Under the pieces are notes generated by a model. It worked only from the letters and a program-made list of their open reading frames with translations, was not told where the DNA came from and did no database searches. A program made the translations under genes and the position numbers. Shown here in pieces: positions 1 to 9,165 of a stretch of DNA of 64,000 nucleotides. This DNA is from Acidobacteriaceae bacterium (GTDB lineage Bacteria; Acidobacteriota; Terriglobia; Bryobacterales; Bryobacteraceae). Location: positions 310,001 through 374,000 of the forward strand of contig JAFAYL010000013.1 of assembly GCA_019240405.1 (NCBI GenBank). The letters run 5' to 3'. Position 1 is the stretch's first letter. Each line of letters begins with the position of its first letter.

Positions 1-1070
1 TGAACGGAGGGAACGACGCCCGTATCCTGAATTGCTTTGCCGCCGGGTGAGTAGTATTTTGCGACCGAGAGAATGACGGCCCCGCCATCTTCCATCTGAA
101 TTGTTTTGCGGAGACTTGCATCACCGTAGCTTCGCTCGCCGACAATCTGGGCTCGCTTGTCGTCGAGAAGCGCAGCGGCCGCAATTTCGGCACCGCCCGC
201 CGTCGCGCGATCGGTGATGACGACCAGCGGACCCTTCCAGAGATCGTCCTGGGACTTGGCGTCAAATTCTGTTTGCGCGGTTTTCTGACCTTTGAGCGCG
301 GCAATTTCGCCTGTGTCGAGGAAGAGATTGGCGAGTGGGACTCCCATTTCAGGATCGCCCGTAGAGCAATGCCGGAGATCGAGCACGATGTACTTCGCTC
401 CCTGTTTCTTCAGGTCTTGCAGCCTTGCTTTGGCTTCGTCGATTCGATTCGCGGCCAAGCTAGTCACGTGCAGATATCCGACTTTTTCGGGCAGAAGCTT
501 CTCTACAACTTGAGGAAATGCGATGACGGCCCGGCGGAGAGTGATTTTTTGAGGTTCCGGGCTGCGAAGGCGCAAGACGGTCACGTCGACTGCGGAATTG
601 GGATCTCCTCGAAGGAGCTGCTCGGCGTAAGCGAGCGGCATGTCGCGGGTGGCGATGCCGTTGATGCTCTCGATGAGATCGCCAGTCGTGATGCTCGCTT
701 GCTCGGCTGGGGAACCGGGCAAGGCGTCGACTACCGCGACGTAGCCGTAGCGCTTTGCCAAGATGAGGCCCACTCCGGCTTTGGCGAAATCTTGAGTTTT
801 TTCATATTGTCGGTATTGATCGGCGTTCAAATAACTGGCAAAAGGATCAACCGACTCGAGAAGGCCGTTGATTGCGCCTAAGGTAACGCTCTTCATGTCC
901 GGTTCTTCGACGTATTCCAACTTAATGCGCTCAAGAACTTCTGTATAGACCTTCAGATGGCCATAGACGTCGTCTGGCCCGACAGCGCGTCCGGTTCGAG
1001 CGCCTATCAAGAGGAGAACGACGACGCAAGTTGAACTTGCAAGAATGGTCCATTTAAAACGGCTGTTCAT
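1..1070 (-). CDS. S41 (C-terminal processing) peptidase-like protein, catalytic residues missing, partial
   Basis: The gene starts at an ATG at 1068-1070 and runs off the left edge; about 356 residues are in the window. I see a short N-terminal hydrophobic segment (signal peptide or anchor, about residues 5-25), a tail-protease N domain, a PDZ domain (about 95-170) and the S41 core. In E. coli Prc/CtpA the core carries Ser in SASASEI and Lys in TFGKG. Here the matching stretches read TAGGAEI and SYGDASL, so Ser is Gly and Lys is Asp. The fold seems kept (DDKRAQIVGERSYG, then VAKYYSPGGKAIQD), but the Ser-Lys dyad is absent. It may be a periplasmic peptide-binding or scaffold pseudoprotease, possibly cotranscribed with the sensor kinase ending at 1178. 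Family assignment is confident; function is inferred. Confidence 0.85.
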   Translation of the reverse strand, partial: MNSRFKWTILASSTCVVVLLLIGARTGRAVGPDDVYGHLKVYTEVLERIKLEYVEEPDMKSVTLGAINGLLESVDPFASYLNADQYRQYEKTQDFAKAGVGLILAKRYGYVAVVDALPGSPAEQASITTGDLIESINGIATRDMPLAYAEQLLRGDPNSAVDVTVLRLRSPEPQKITLRRAVIAFPQVVEKLLPEKVGYLHVTSLAANRIDEAKARLQDLKKQGAKYIVLDLRHCSTGDPEMGVPLANLFLDTGEIAALKGQKTAQTEFDAKSQDDLWKGPLVVITDRATAGGAEIAAAALLDDKRAQIVGERSYGDASLRKTIQMEDGGAVILSVAKYYSPGGKAIQDTGVVPSV

Positions 1071-1177
1071 TGGGATTTCAGGGCGTCATTCAAAGTATAT
1101 CGAATTGACAGTCCGGCGACGTAGACGTAAGCTGGCCCGTCGCTTCGCATAGGGCTCCACTTCTGCGGAGGAAATCT

Positions 1178-4100
1178 CTACGCCGGGATCGAAATAGGGA
1201 TGGCCGGTTCAGGGGCGCATGCGGAGGCCCCGGGCGCGAGATCAAAACGGGCGGTGAAGTGGAAGATACTTCCGATGCCCGGCTCGCTTTCGACCCAGAC
1301 GCGCCCACCCATCAACGCGACCAACTGAAACGAGATGGTAAGGCCGAGCCCGGTGCCTCCGTATCGCCTAGTCGACGAGGTATCTGCCTGCGTGAAAGCT
1401 TCGAAGATGCTCTTCTGCTTCTGCGTCGGGATGCCAATTCCTGTATCGGCGACGGCGAAATGCAACAGCGCTTGCCCATCCGAGATTCGCTCGGGAGTCA
1501 CCGAGACAGTGACGCTGCCTTGGCTAGTGAACTTGATGGCGTTGTCGGTGAGGTTCAATAAGACCTGGCGGACGCGAAGCGGGTCGCCGACCAGGTTTGT
1601 TGGAATGCTGGGCGCGAGCTCCGTGCGCAGATCCAAATTTTTCTGGCGGGCGCGGAGCGATACGGACCGAACCAGTTCATCAACAGATGCCAAAAGATTA
1701 AACGGCGTTTTTTCAAGCGTAAGCTTGCGAGCTTCGATTTTCGAGAAATCGAGTATGTCGTTGACGATGGCGAGAAGCGAATCGCTTGAAATCTTAACGA
1801 CCTCCAGATATTCCCGCTGTTCGTCAGTCAATTCGGTGCTGAGCGCGACGTCGGTCATTCCCAAAATTCCGTGAATCGGAGTGCGAATTTCGTGACTCAT
1901 GTTGGCGAGAAAATCGCCCTTAGCCCGGCAGGCGGCCTCGGCGGCTTCTTTAGCCATCGTGAGCTCTTCTTCGGTACGCTTTCGTACATCTATTTCTTCT
2001 TCGAGGGCCTGGTTCGAATACATCAATTCGCTTGTCCGCTCTTGGACCCGAAGCTCCAGCTCATCGCGAGAGCGGCGTAGTTGTTTTTCGCTTTCTTGCA
2101 AAGCGGACGTGCGCTCATCAACCAGTCTTTGGAGTTCGCGTTCACGCGCTTTTGCCTGGTTTACTTGCCAGCGATATATACCACTACAGAGACCAACTAA
2201 AAAGAAAGCGATCGAAAAATAGAAGAGCTTTGTTTGATAGAAGTGCGGTTCCAACGTGAGTGAAAGTACGGCACCGTTTGGGCTCCACACTTGATCGTTA
2301 TTACATGCCACTACGCGGAAGTTGTATTCGCCTGGGGGGATATTCGTGTAATAGGCTACGCGCCGGTTTCCGGCTTGAGTCCAATCCTTATCGAAGCCTT
2401 CGAGCATGTAGCGGAATTGCATCTTTTCCGGAGCGACAAAGCTCGGCGCAGTGAATTGAAATTCCAACTGTCCTTTCCCAGGAGGAACAACAAGAGCCTT
2501 GTCTAAGGGCTGTTCTTTGTTGTCCACGAGAATGCGCTCAAGCACAACTTTTGGCGGGATCTTGTTCTTGATCAAATGAGAAGGGTTCACGATGGCGAGA
2601 CCTCCCATAGTCGGGAAGCAGAGGCGCCCGTCTCTGGTACGCAGACCAGCGGGCTGGAATCCACCGTTGCACTCGCGGTTCTTCATTCCGTCGGCCGTGC
2701 CATAAACGGTTGAAGTGATGCGCGGGAGGCTACCATTAGCAAAAGCCTCGAGCTGCTGTGTGCTGACCGAGAACACGCCCTTATTTGAGCTCATCCAGAA
2801 GCGGCCGAGCCCGTCATCGAGGATTTGAAACACGGTGTCGTCGTATAGGCCGTTATCAATGTTGTAGGTGGTGAATTTTCCAGCGCTGAACCGGCTCAGG
2901 CCTCCGCCGTTGGTCGCAAGCCAAAGCGTGCCGTCTGGATCGCCATAAATGGACCAGACGAAATCATTAGCGAGCCCGTCATGTTTCGTGAATACGGAGA
3001 ACCTGCCGCTTTTCAAGCGATTCAAGCCACCGCCTGTAGCAATCCACAAGTTTTGCTGGCGGTCTTCATAGATTGAAAGGACGTTATTGTTGGACAGGCC
3101 GTCCCGGGTTGTATAAGTAACGAATCGATGGCCATCGAAGCGGCTCAGTCCGCCGCGAGTGCCTGCCCAGAATACGCCGCTGTGATCGATATAGGTGCAT
3201 CCTATGAAGCCGCCAGGTACGCCGCTCTTCTCGTCAAATTTTGTAATTCTTCCATCTCTCAGCCGTGCCAATCCGTGCGCCGTACCAATCCACATGCTGC
3301 CGTCAGGATCCTGGATGATCGAAGAGACCAGACTGTTTGGAAGGCCGTCGTTAACCCCGTAATTGGTGATCTGCCCGTTTTTCCAGCGCGCGAGGCCGTG
3401 ATCGGAGCCAAGCCAAAGAGCTTGATCGCGATCTTCGTAGACGGGTAGGATCACATCGCTCATCAGGCCATCGTCACGGGAAAGAGTACTAAAAGAGCCT
3501 CTTTTTAGACAGTTCAATCCACTGCCTCCAGCCCCGAACCATAAGGTTCTCTCGCGGTCCTCGAAGATGGCCCATACTTCCCGGCCCTGAAATCCTTCTC
3601 GGGCGGAAAAACTGCCGATTTTGCCATTTGCAAGCCGGTTCAGTCCTGAGCCTGTTCCGATCCAGAGACTCCCTGATGGTTCTTCATAAAGTGCCAAAAC
3701 GGTGTTGCTTGCCAGGCCGTCTTTGGTTGTGTATTGCGTTGTCCCGACCGGCGCGACATGATACAAGCCATCGCCATTTGTGCCTACCCAGAGCGACCCG
3801 TCCCGTGCTATGAAGCTCGAGCGAACGTGTGTCGCCGCGAGACCGCGCGGAATCTGAGGAGTTACGAATTTCCCGTCTGTGAACTCGTTCAAGCCGCTGT
3901 GCGTTCCAATCCAAAGATTGCCTTTGTGATCTCCACAAATGGAGAACACGGCATTATCCGAAAGCCCGTCGGCTTTTGTGAAAACACGAAATTTCCCGTT
4001 CGCGAAGCGAACCAATCCGCCGCCATCCGTCCCCAACCAAAGAGCGCCATTCCGGTCCATATATAGGGCGTGGACTGAATCATTGGGCAAACCATTCCGC

Positions 4101-4471
4101 GAGGTATAGGCGGTGAATTTGCCGTTTCTCAGGCGCGACAGGCCTCCTCCATTCGTGCCGATCCAGAGGTTTCCCTGTTGATCCGGCCACAGAGCCATGA
4201 TTTGGTTCTGCCGGAGTCCGCCGGTCGTGTGCTTATCGAAAACCGTGAAATGTACACCATCGAACCGGACCAGGCCTTCTTCGGTCCCGAGCCATAAATA
4301 TCCTTCGGCCGTCTGGGTGATGGACAAAACTGAATTTTGCGGTAGACCCTGAGCCGATTGCCAGGATTGATGGATGTATTGAGAGAGAGGTTTAACGGAG
4401 TCGAAATCGGTCCGGCTCTGCGCGTGTATAGCGGGAAGGAAAGGCAGAACAATCATTAAGGCGCGGAGCAT
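1178..4471 (-). CDS. Two-component-regulator propeller sensor histidine kinase
   Basis: Large membrane sensor kinase of about 1097 residues. The open frame extends to 4582, but I place the start at the ATG at 4469-4471. That start has an upstream AAGGAG and opens directly into a signal peptide ending near AIHAQS. Then come about a dozen Reg_prop repeats (motif x-LWIGT-x-GGL-x-RF) forming two seven-bladed-type propellers, a Y_Y_Y domain (EGFDKDW, PPGEYNFRV), one TM helix and a coiled coil. The kinase core has the H-box His at about 860 (MSHEIRTP), the N box LNLTDNAIKF, G1 DTGIGIP and G2 GGTGLGL. It ends shortly after the ATPase domain, without the receiver and AraC-type HTH found in many HTCS proteins. 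A separate response regulator is therefore needed; none is adjacent. By analogy with HTCS kinases the ligand could be a glycan, which is inference. Confidence 0.93.
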   Translation of the reverse strand: MLRALMIVLPFLPAIHAQSRTDFDSVKPLSQYIHQSWQSAQGLPQNSVLSITQTAEGYLWLGTEEGLVRFDGVHFTVFDKHTTGGLRQNQIMALWPDQQGNLWIGTNGGGLSRLRNGKFTAYTSRNGLPNDSVHALYMDRNGALWLGTDGGGLVRFANGKFRVFTKADGLSDNAVFSICGDHKGNLWIGTHSGLNEFTDGKFVTPQIPRGLAATHVRSSFIARDGSLWVGTNGDGLYHVAPVGTTQYTTKDGLASNTVLALYEEPSGSLWIGTGSGLNRLANGKIGSFSAREGFQGREVWAIFEDRERTLWFGAGGSGLNCLKRGSFSTLSRDDGLMSDVILPVYEDRDQALWLGSDHGLARWKNGQITNYGVNDGLPNSLVSSIIQDPDGSMWIGTAHGLARLRDGRITKFDEKSGVPGGFIGCTYIDHSGVFWAGTRGGLSRFDGHRFVTYTTRDGLSNNNVLSIYEDRQQNLWIATGGGLNRLKSGRFSVFTKHDGLANDFVWSIYGDPDGTLWLATNGGGLSRFSAGKFTTYNIDNGLYDDTVFQILDDGLGRFWMSSNKGVFSVSTQQLEAFANGSLPRITSTVYGTADGMKNRECNGGFQPAGLRTRDGRLCFPTMGGLAIVNPSHLIKNKIPPKVVLERILVDNKEQPLDKALVVPPGKGQLEFQFTAPSFVAPEKMQFRYMLEGFDKDWTQAGNRRVAYYTNIPPGEYNFRVVACNNDQVWSPNGAVLSLTLEPHFYQTKLFYFSIAFFLVGLCSGIYRWQVNQAKARERELQRLVDERTSALQESEKQLRRSRDELELRVQERTSELMYSNQALEEEIDVRKRTEEELTMAKEAAEAACRAKGDFLANMSHEIRTPIHGILGMTDVALSTELTDEQREYLEVVKISSDSLLAIVNDILDFSKIEARKLTLEKTPFNLLASVDELVRSVSLRARQKNLDLRTELAPSIPTNLVGDPLRVRQVLLNLTDNAIKFTSQGSVTVSVTPERISDGQALLHFAVADTGIGIPTQKQKSIFEAFTQADTSSTRRYGGTGLGLTISFQLVALMGGRVWVESEPGIGSIFHFTARFDLAPGASACAPEPAIPISIPA

Positions 4472-4691
4472 GAACCAATTTGTCTCCTTATGTGACAAAC
4501 CAAAGTTTGATTTTGCTGTCGAGCGGCAGTTTTCCTTTACGTGAGAGTGCTCCAACGTAGATCTGTTCTCGTAGAAAGGCAAGGTTTAGTCTTCCTACAA
4601 GTTGATCGGCTCGGATGGAGAAAAAGTTGAGGCGCTTCAGCTAGTGATCGAAGCAACTATACATCGGGGTTTTCTGAGGCGAGCCGTATTC
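4472..4691. other. Intergenic leader of the propeller kinase
   Basis: This 220-base stretch lies between the kinase start and the end of the 611-aa gene. It holds the kinase ribosome site (AAGGAG about 12 bases before the ATG) and in-frame upstream codons to 4582 that do not look like a mature protein start. I see no convincing promoter or hairpin. Confidence 0.4.
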
Positions 4692-6527
4692 TCACCAGAT
4701 GTATGCTTTTGCTTCCTCCCGGCGCTGATAGCTATCCAGGACATGAACCACGCGGATTTTTTTGAGCTTCGCAGGCGAGAGCTGGCCGAGAGGAACATAC
4801 ACAATTTTGCGATTCCTGCGAGCTGCCAATTGCCGGAACTTGCTTCGGGGAGGTTTGGCGGCAACGTAGACTACGTGATGCTCGACGGAATAGTCGAGAG
4901 CAGCCATAAGCAAGCGTTCTGGTTTCGTCTCGGCGGTATCGTAATCCGAATCAGACCAAACATCGTATAGGCGGCGGGGCGGCAGGGTCATTAGAAGTCC
5001 GCCGTATTCGGCGCGGCCTATACCCGGCCCGACCAGGTGTTCGAATGGGTGCGTTGAATAAAAGGCCATATCGGATTCATTCTGATGCTCACCCAGCCAA
5101 GTAGTCAGATAACGATAACGATCCGTTCGATCATCGTCGAAAATGATGACCAGCGCCCCCACGTCTCCAGAAAACTTTCCCATTTCGCGGACGTAGAGCT
5201 TGCCTTGTGTCCAGTTCCGAACGGTCTCACGAAGATCGAGGCCGTCGAGCATAGAGGTGGTGAAGGGCTCAACGCGAGAGCGTTCCTGAGAAAGCGTGGT
5301 TTTGGCGTAACGCTTTAGGAACCGGCCGTAATTTTCGATTACCAGATCTTCTAAAGGATAAGAGCAGATTGCTGTTCCGCTGGTCTGAGAGGCCCATTCG
5401 CCTTGGTGTTTCTCTTTCTTGCGCGGCTTGAGCCCAACGGGCTTAAACATCTGCTTCATGCGCGGCAGCCGTCTTCGGATGCGCAGTTTTTTGGTCCGAA
5501 TCCAGACATCCTCGCCCGAGATGTTCAAGGTTTCGAGAGGTGGATCTTCGGTTTGCTGGACGCTATAGCGGTTGGCCATTTGCCAAACTTCGTAGCCGTA
5601 ATTGTCGTCGACAATTGCGCGTGCGCCTAGCGTAAGGTCATAGGCACCCGGGACCAGGCGTCCATCGAGTAGCGAGAGATTGCGAGTGAACTTTGCAAGA
5701 GTGCGACGCTGCCAAGATTGCACGGAATCGCCTGTGTTGATGGAGTATTCTTTTTCGGCGTCGCGCAAAAGGGCAAGCTGCCAGCGGGAGCGGTCGAGGT
5801 GGAAAGCCTGAATATCCCCGGCGCGGACTTGTTCGTAGCGCTCCTGATAATTCGGCGGCTCGTTGGTCACTTCGGCGAGACTGTCTGGATGCAGGTTGAA
5901 CAACTCCGCTGGGCCGAATAACCGCACACGAGGCCGGGGCGGCTCGTCCTGTGGAATCTCCATTGCGTCGAGCAGCGGATCGAGCATGTTCAGCGAAACC
6001 ACAGCACAGGTGGCGGCCAGCGGATTGGACCCTTGCAGCTTCCATCCCATAGCAGCGGCATGTGATTCGATCTCAGCGGTTCGCTGCGGAGGGTGGAGAC
6101 GATACGCTTCGAGGTATTGCTCCAGTCCGATGAATTCGATTGAATAGGGTTCGGGATAGGCATCTGCGATGTGCGGCTTTGTGTGTGTTGGGGGCTCGAG
6201 AAGCACTATCTCAGCCGTGAATTCGTGAGCCGTGCGAAGCGCTTCGACGAAGGGATCTCCAGGCTCTACAGGAATATAGGTTGCTTGCTCCTCTTCATCG
6301 TCGCTCGCATCCGAAATGACGATTACGGACATTTGGGGCATGCGCTTGAGCGCGGCTTCGTATTGATGCTCGAGTGAACGAGGAAGCTCTACAGCAATGA
6401 CACGAGGCCGGTGCTCGAGTAGATATCGCCTGAGCCGGAGCGCAAATTCTATGCGCCCGGGAACCACCGGAAAGTAAGTTATGTTACCCCGGCTGAGAGT
6501 TCCTACTGCTGTCGGCTCGGAATGCAT
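4692..6527 (-). CDS. Unknown 611-aa protein paired with a MoxR ATPase
   Basis: I do not recognise a firm family. The first about 110 residues (PVVPGRIEFALRLRRYLLEHRPRVIAVELPRS... then VIVISDA) resemble the opening strand-helix pattern of TraB/PrgY/ChaN-like or DUF5682-like proteins. That match is weak. The middle has a basic stretch (KKLRIRRRLPRMKQMF, about 365-380) and the C-terminus is basic. There is no signal peptide or TM helix, so it is probably cytoplasmic. The gene starts 4 bases after the end of the MoxR-type ATPase gene (6532-7353), so the two are almost certainly one transcript and probably one complex. MoxR ATPases usually remodel or load cofactor into partner proteins encoded next door, and this protein is the obvious client or adaptor. 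No VWA-domain partner is present. Confidence 0.6.
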   Translation of the reverse strand: MHSEPTAVGTLSRGNITYFPVVPGRIEFALRLRRYLLEHRPRVIAVELPRSLEHQYEAALKRMPQMSVIVISDASDDEEEQATYIPVEPGDPFVEALRTAHEFTAEIVLLEPPTHTKPHIADAYPEPYSIEFIGLEQYLEAYRLHPPQRTAEIESHAAAMGWKLQGSNPLAATCAVVSLNMLDPLLDAMEIPQDEPPRPRVRLFGPAELFNLHPDSLAEVTNEPPNYQERYEQVRAGDIQAFHLDRSRWQLALLRDAEKEYSINTGDSVQSWQRRTLAKFTRNLSLLDGRLVPGAYDLTLGARAIVDDNYGYEVWQMANRYSVQQTEDPPLETLNISGEDVWIRTKKLRIRRRLPRMKQMFKPVGLKPRKKEKHQGEWASQTSGTAICSYPLEDLVIENYGRFLKRYAKTTLSQERSRVEPFTTSMLDGLDLRETVRNWTQGKLYVREMGKFSGDVGALVIIFDDDRTDRYRYLTTWLGEHQNESDMAFYSTHPFEHLVGPGIGRAEYGGLLMTLPPRRLYDVWSDSDYDTAETKPERLLMAALDYSVEHHVVYVAAKPPRSKFRQLAARRNRKIVYVPLGQLSPAKLKKIRVVHVLDSYQRREEAKAYIW

Positions 6528-6531
6528 GCCC

Positions 6532-7353
6532 TTACCGGCGCATACTGTAGCGGAGCGCTTCGTCTCCCAAAACAGCGCGAACCGCGGCTTGCAAAAGCAA
6601 ACGGTCGGGTTGGCCGGTTTCGTGTTTCAGCTTGAGAGCATAGCGGGCGATGTTCACCCCGTCGCGTACTGTGTAGCTTTCGTCTGAGGCGTGGGCCTGC
6701 TGCAGAAAATCGGTAACGTAATCGAGAATATCTGCGGGAGAGAAAGGAAGGTTCTCGCGCAAAATAGCAAGTTCTTCTTCGCGCTCTGGGAAGTCGATCA
6801 GGATTTGCGGCTGCAGGCGCGAGTGGATGTATTCAGGGAGATCGAATGTCGAGGAATCGTCATTCATCGTAGTGACGAGGCGGAAGTCCGGGTGCGCCTT
6901 GATCTTCACGCCAGCGACGATGGATTCAACGTACCGGCGGTTGTCGAGTAGCGGAGCGAGACTCGCCCAACTCTTTTCACTCATGCGATTGCCCTCATCA
7001 AGAATGGCTACTCCGCCGCGGATCATGGCAGTCACGAGCGGAGAAGCGACGTATTTGAGGCGTGATGCGCCTTCAATCACAGGCGTGATCAGGAGGTCTT
7101 CGGGCCGCGTATCGACGGTGGCTTGGTAGATGTACACCTCCCGTCCCAGCCGCCTGCCCGCGGCATATGCCATCGTAGTTTTGCCCACGCCTGGCTTGCC
7201 GAGCAGCCGCGGATTCATGGGAACGTCGCGCTCGGAGATCACCATCCATGCGGCCATGAGCTGTCGCATCGGTTCGTCTTGGCCCACCCAAGAGACGTTC
7301 AATTCATCAGGGTGTGCCAGATGCAGCTCGATTCCTTCAATAACAACTTTCAT
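6532..7353 (-). CDS. MoxR-type AAA+ ATPase
   Basis: AAA+ ATPase of the MoxR/GvpN/CbbQ-like group, about 273 residues. The open frame reaches 7434, but the extra 27 residues look non-coding. The ATG at 7351-7353 gives the more natural start MKVVIEGIELHL. Walker A is GKPGVGKT (about 52-59), Walker B AILDEGNRM (about 116-124), a sensor 1 Asn lies in VTTMNDD, and an arginine-finger region follows in YIHSRLQPQ. The C-terminal helical lid is present. MoxR proteins act as ATP-driven chaperones for a co-encoded partner, here the 611-aa protein immediately downstream. The neighbouring membrane genes at 7457-9090 are divergent. Confidence 0.88.
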   Translation of the reverse strand: MKVVIEGIELHLAHPDELNVSWVGQDEPMRQLMAAWMVISERDVPMNPRLLGKPGVGKTTMAYAAGRRLGREVYIYQATVDTRPEDLLITPVIEGASRLKYVASPLVTAMIRGGVAILDEGNRMSEKSWASLAPLLDNRRYVESIVAGVKIKAHPDFRLVTTMNDDSSTFDLPEYIHSRLQPQILIDFPEREEELAILRENLPFSPADILDYVTDFLQQAHASDESYTVRDGVNIARYALKLKHETGQPDRLLLQAAVRAVLGDEALRYSMRR

Positions 7354-7456
7354 GGGTATAGGCGTTCTGTCCGGGACCGCTATCCGCAATGCCAAACGAG
7401 CACTACATGGACAGCGGGCGAATGTCTTTCCCATCGTAGAATGAGAGTGCTTCAGG

Positions 7457-7819
7457 ATGAGGCCAAAACTGCTGCGGCTTGTCTACGCATTCGAGTTTCT
7501 CATCGCCCTGGTAGCCATTTTCACTGCTTGGTCAGAAATTGGAGGACAGGCGGCGCTCGACCTCATGCACTGGGGCTGGAAGTTCGGGTTGAGTTTGGCG
7601 CTGGCAGGAGCGATTGTCGCCTATACGGCCGCAGTGGTTTCTGAAGAGTCGATATGGAGCTTGCGTTCAGCGCGCTGGTTGACCGCGATCATCATCGTTA
7701 CCGTGGTTATGGGTGGCGTTACCTATTACTACGTTTTGCAGGAGGAAGCCAGCGAGTTCGATGACTCCGGGACCATTTCAGCCTATCGTTCGGCGGCAAT
7801 TCTGCCGTTAGATAGTTGA
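7457..7819 (+). CDS. Small inner-membrane protein, 120 aa
   Basis: No family recognised. Three hydrophobic segments fit TM helices at about residues 8-25, 38-60 and 73-93. A short acidic tail follows (EEASEFDDSG). The stop codon overlaps the start of the next gene (TGATG at 7817-7821), so the two are translationally coupled and the protein may be a membrane partner of the MPN-like protein. It is transcribed divergently from the MoxR gene across a gap of about 100 bases, which must hold both promoters. Confidence 0.7.
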   Translation: MRPKLLRLVYAFEFLIALVAIFTAWSEIGGQAALDLMHWGWKFGLSLALAGAIVAYTAAVVSEESIWSLRSARWLTAIIIVTVVMGGVTYYYVLQEEASEFDDSGTISAYRSAAILPLDS

Positions 7820-9090
7820 TGACAGCGAAGGATAGTACTACTGCATACGGCGCCTGGAGGCAGCCGGGCACTGAATTTACTATCAGTTATTCCCTCCTGC
7901 TGTTTCACGAGATCGATTTTCTAGTGAACGAAGCATACCGGCGAATTCCTTACGGGGGAATCGAAATCGGGGGCTTGCTTTTTGGATATCCGGATAGCGG
8001 GGAAGCTCGCATTGAAGCATTTCGGCCGATAGAGTGCGAGCACGCGTCGGGGCCGTCGTTTGTGCTTTCGGAACGCGATTTGGCGGCGCTCCGGGCACAG
8101 CTATCCGCGACGAGTGCCGACCCAGAGCTGCAAGGAATGATGGTGCTGGGATGGTTCATCTCGCATTCCCGCAGTGAGCTGCGGCTTACCGATCGCGAGG
8201 TTTCTCTATTTCAGGAGCTCTTTCCCGGGCCGGGAAAGTTCACTTTACTGATAAAGCCAGAGAGGTTTCAGGCGACCCGATTCGCGTTCCTTGTGCGTGG
8301 AGCAGACGGGAATATTGAGCGCGATGGAACACAGCAAGCGTTTATCTTGCCGCTTCCCGGACGATCTGATCGGAATAAGGTAGGCGGCCCGGTTCCGGGC
8401 ATTACTAATAGGGAGCCAGAGCCGCCGGTGCGTGAACACAGGCGGGACACGGCGATCGAGGCGGGCGAGTTACGGATACAGGCCAATTCTGACCCGCCAA
8501 CGCCCGTGGCAGCGAAAGAATCGAGCGTAATCGAAACGCGGCCAGAAATATCTGTGGTCGAGGCCGCTCGCGCTGGGGAAGCCCTTCCCGAATCGGACGT
8601 CGTGAAGAGCAAAACATTGCGTCCGCTCGAGGAAATCAGGAAAGCGCGGCCGCGTGACGTCCAGCGGAGCGAACGTGAGTTCGGCCATCGCGAATCTCAA
8701 AAAGGACCTGCGCGATTTCGAAAACATGTGAACTTCCGGCTAGCAGTCGCTTTACTGGTGGCTGCGGTTTTAGGCTGCGCGTTGGGATACGGGGCATACC
8801 AGCTTCTTTCACCTTCTCCAATTCCACTCGCCGTTGAAGCCAGGCCGTCGAGCCTGTTGGTCTCATGGCCGGCTAGCGAAACGCAAGGGAGCGATTTCGC
8901 AGCTCTCCGGATTGATGATGCAAGTGCGATCGCCCTCACCCCGGAGGAAAAGAGCAAAGGACAGGCTGAGATCAATGTAGCCCGCGACAATGTCAAGATC
9001 GAGCTCATTGTCCAACACCGAATGGGTGATGCGCGCGGAATTGTGCGCTTTGTTAAGGCGCAGGCCTCGGCGTCATCTCAGAACCCATAA
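7819..9090 (+). CDS. MPN/JAB-like domain protein with C-terminal membrane anchor
   Basis: About 423 residues. I prefer the ATG at 7819, which overlaps the upstream stop, to the in-frame TTG at 7816. The first about 150 residues follow the Mov34/MPN/JAB pattern: strand with EIGGLLFG, then VLGWFISHSRSELRLTDRE. Canonical JAMM metalloproteases have HxH followed by SxxD. Here the first His is Ile, while the second His and the Asp are kept, so zinc binding is doubtful. A charged low-complexity linker follows (about 190-300). Then comes one TM helix at about 303-328 (LAVALLVAAVLGCALGYGAY) and about 90 C-terminal residues presumably on the other side of the membrane. The biochemical role is unknown. 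Confidence 0.7.
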   Translation: MTAKDSTTAYGAWRQPGTEFTISYSLLLFHEIDFLVNEAYRRIPYGGIEIGGLLFGYPDSGEARIEAFRPIECEHASGPSFVLSERDLAALRAQLSATSADPELQGMMVLGWFISHSRSELRLTDREVSLFQELFPGPGKFTLLIKPERFQATRFAFLVRGADGNIERDGTQQAFILPLPGRSDRNKVGGPVPGITNREPEPPVREHRRDTAIEAGELRIQANSDPPTPVAAKESSVIETRPEISVVEAARAGEALPESDVVKSKTLRPLEEIRKARPRDVQRSEREFGHRESQKGPARFRKHVNFRLAVALLVAAVLGCALGYGAYQLLSPSPIPLAVEARPSSLLVSWPASETQGSDFAALRIDDASAIALTPEEKSKGQAEINVARDNVKIELIVQHRMGDARGIVRFVKAQASASSQNP

Positions 9091-9165
9091 AGAGCGTTAC
9101 TGCGGCGGTTCGAAGGTGATTTTGCTTTCGTGTCCGTCTACGTTGGAGCACCTGATCACGGCGGA

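Noticed and set aside
273-881. Plus-strand 202-codon open frame near the left edge
   Set aside because: It is antisense to the S41-like gene, which reads through on the minus strand with PDZ and S41 features.
1178-4471. Propeller repeats as a DNA-level tandem repeat or CRISPR
   Set aside because: The similarity is at the protein level (Reg_prop blades), spacing varies, and there are no identical DNA units.
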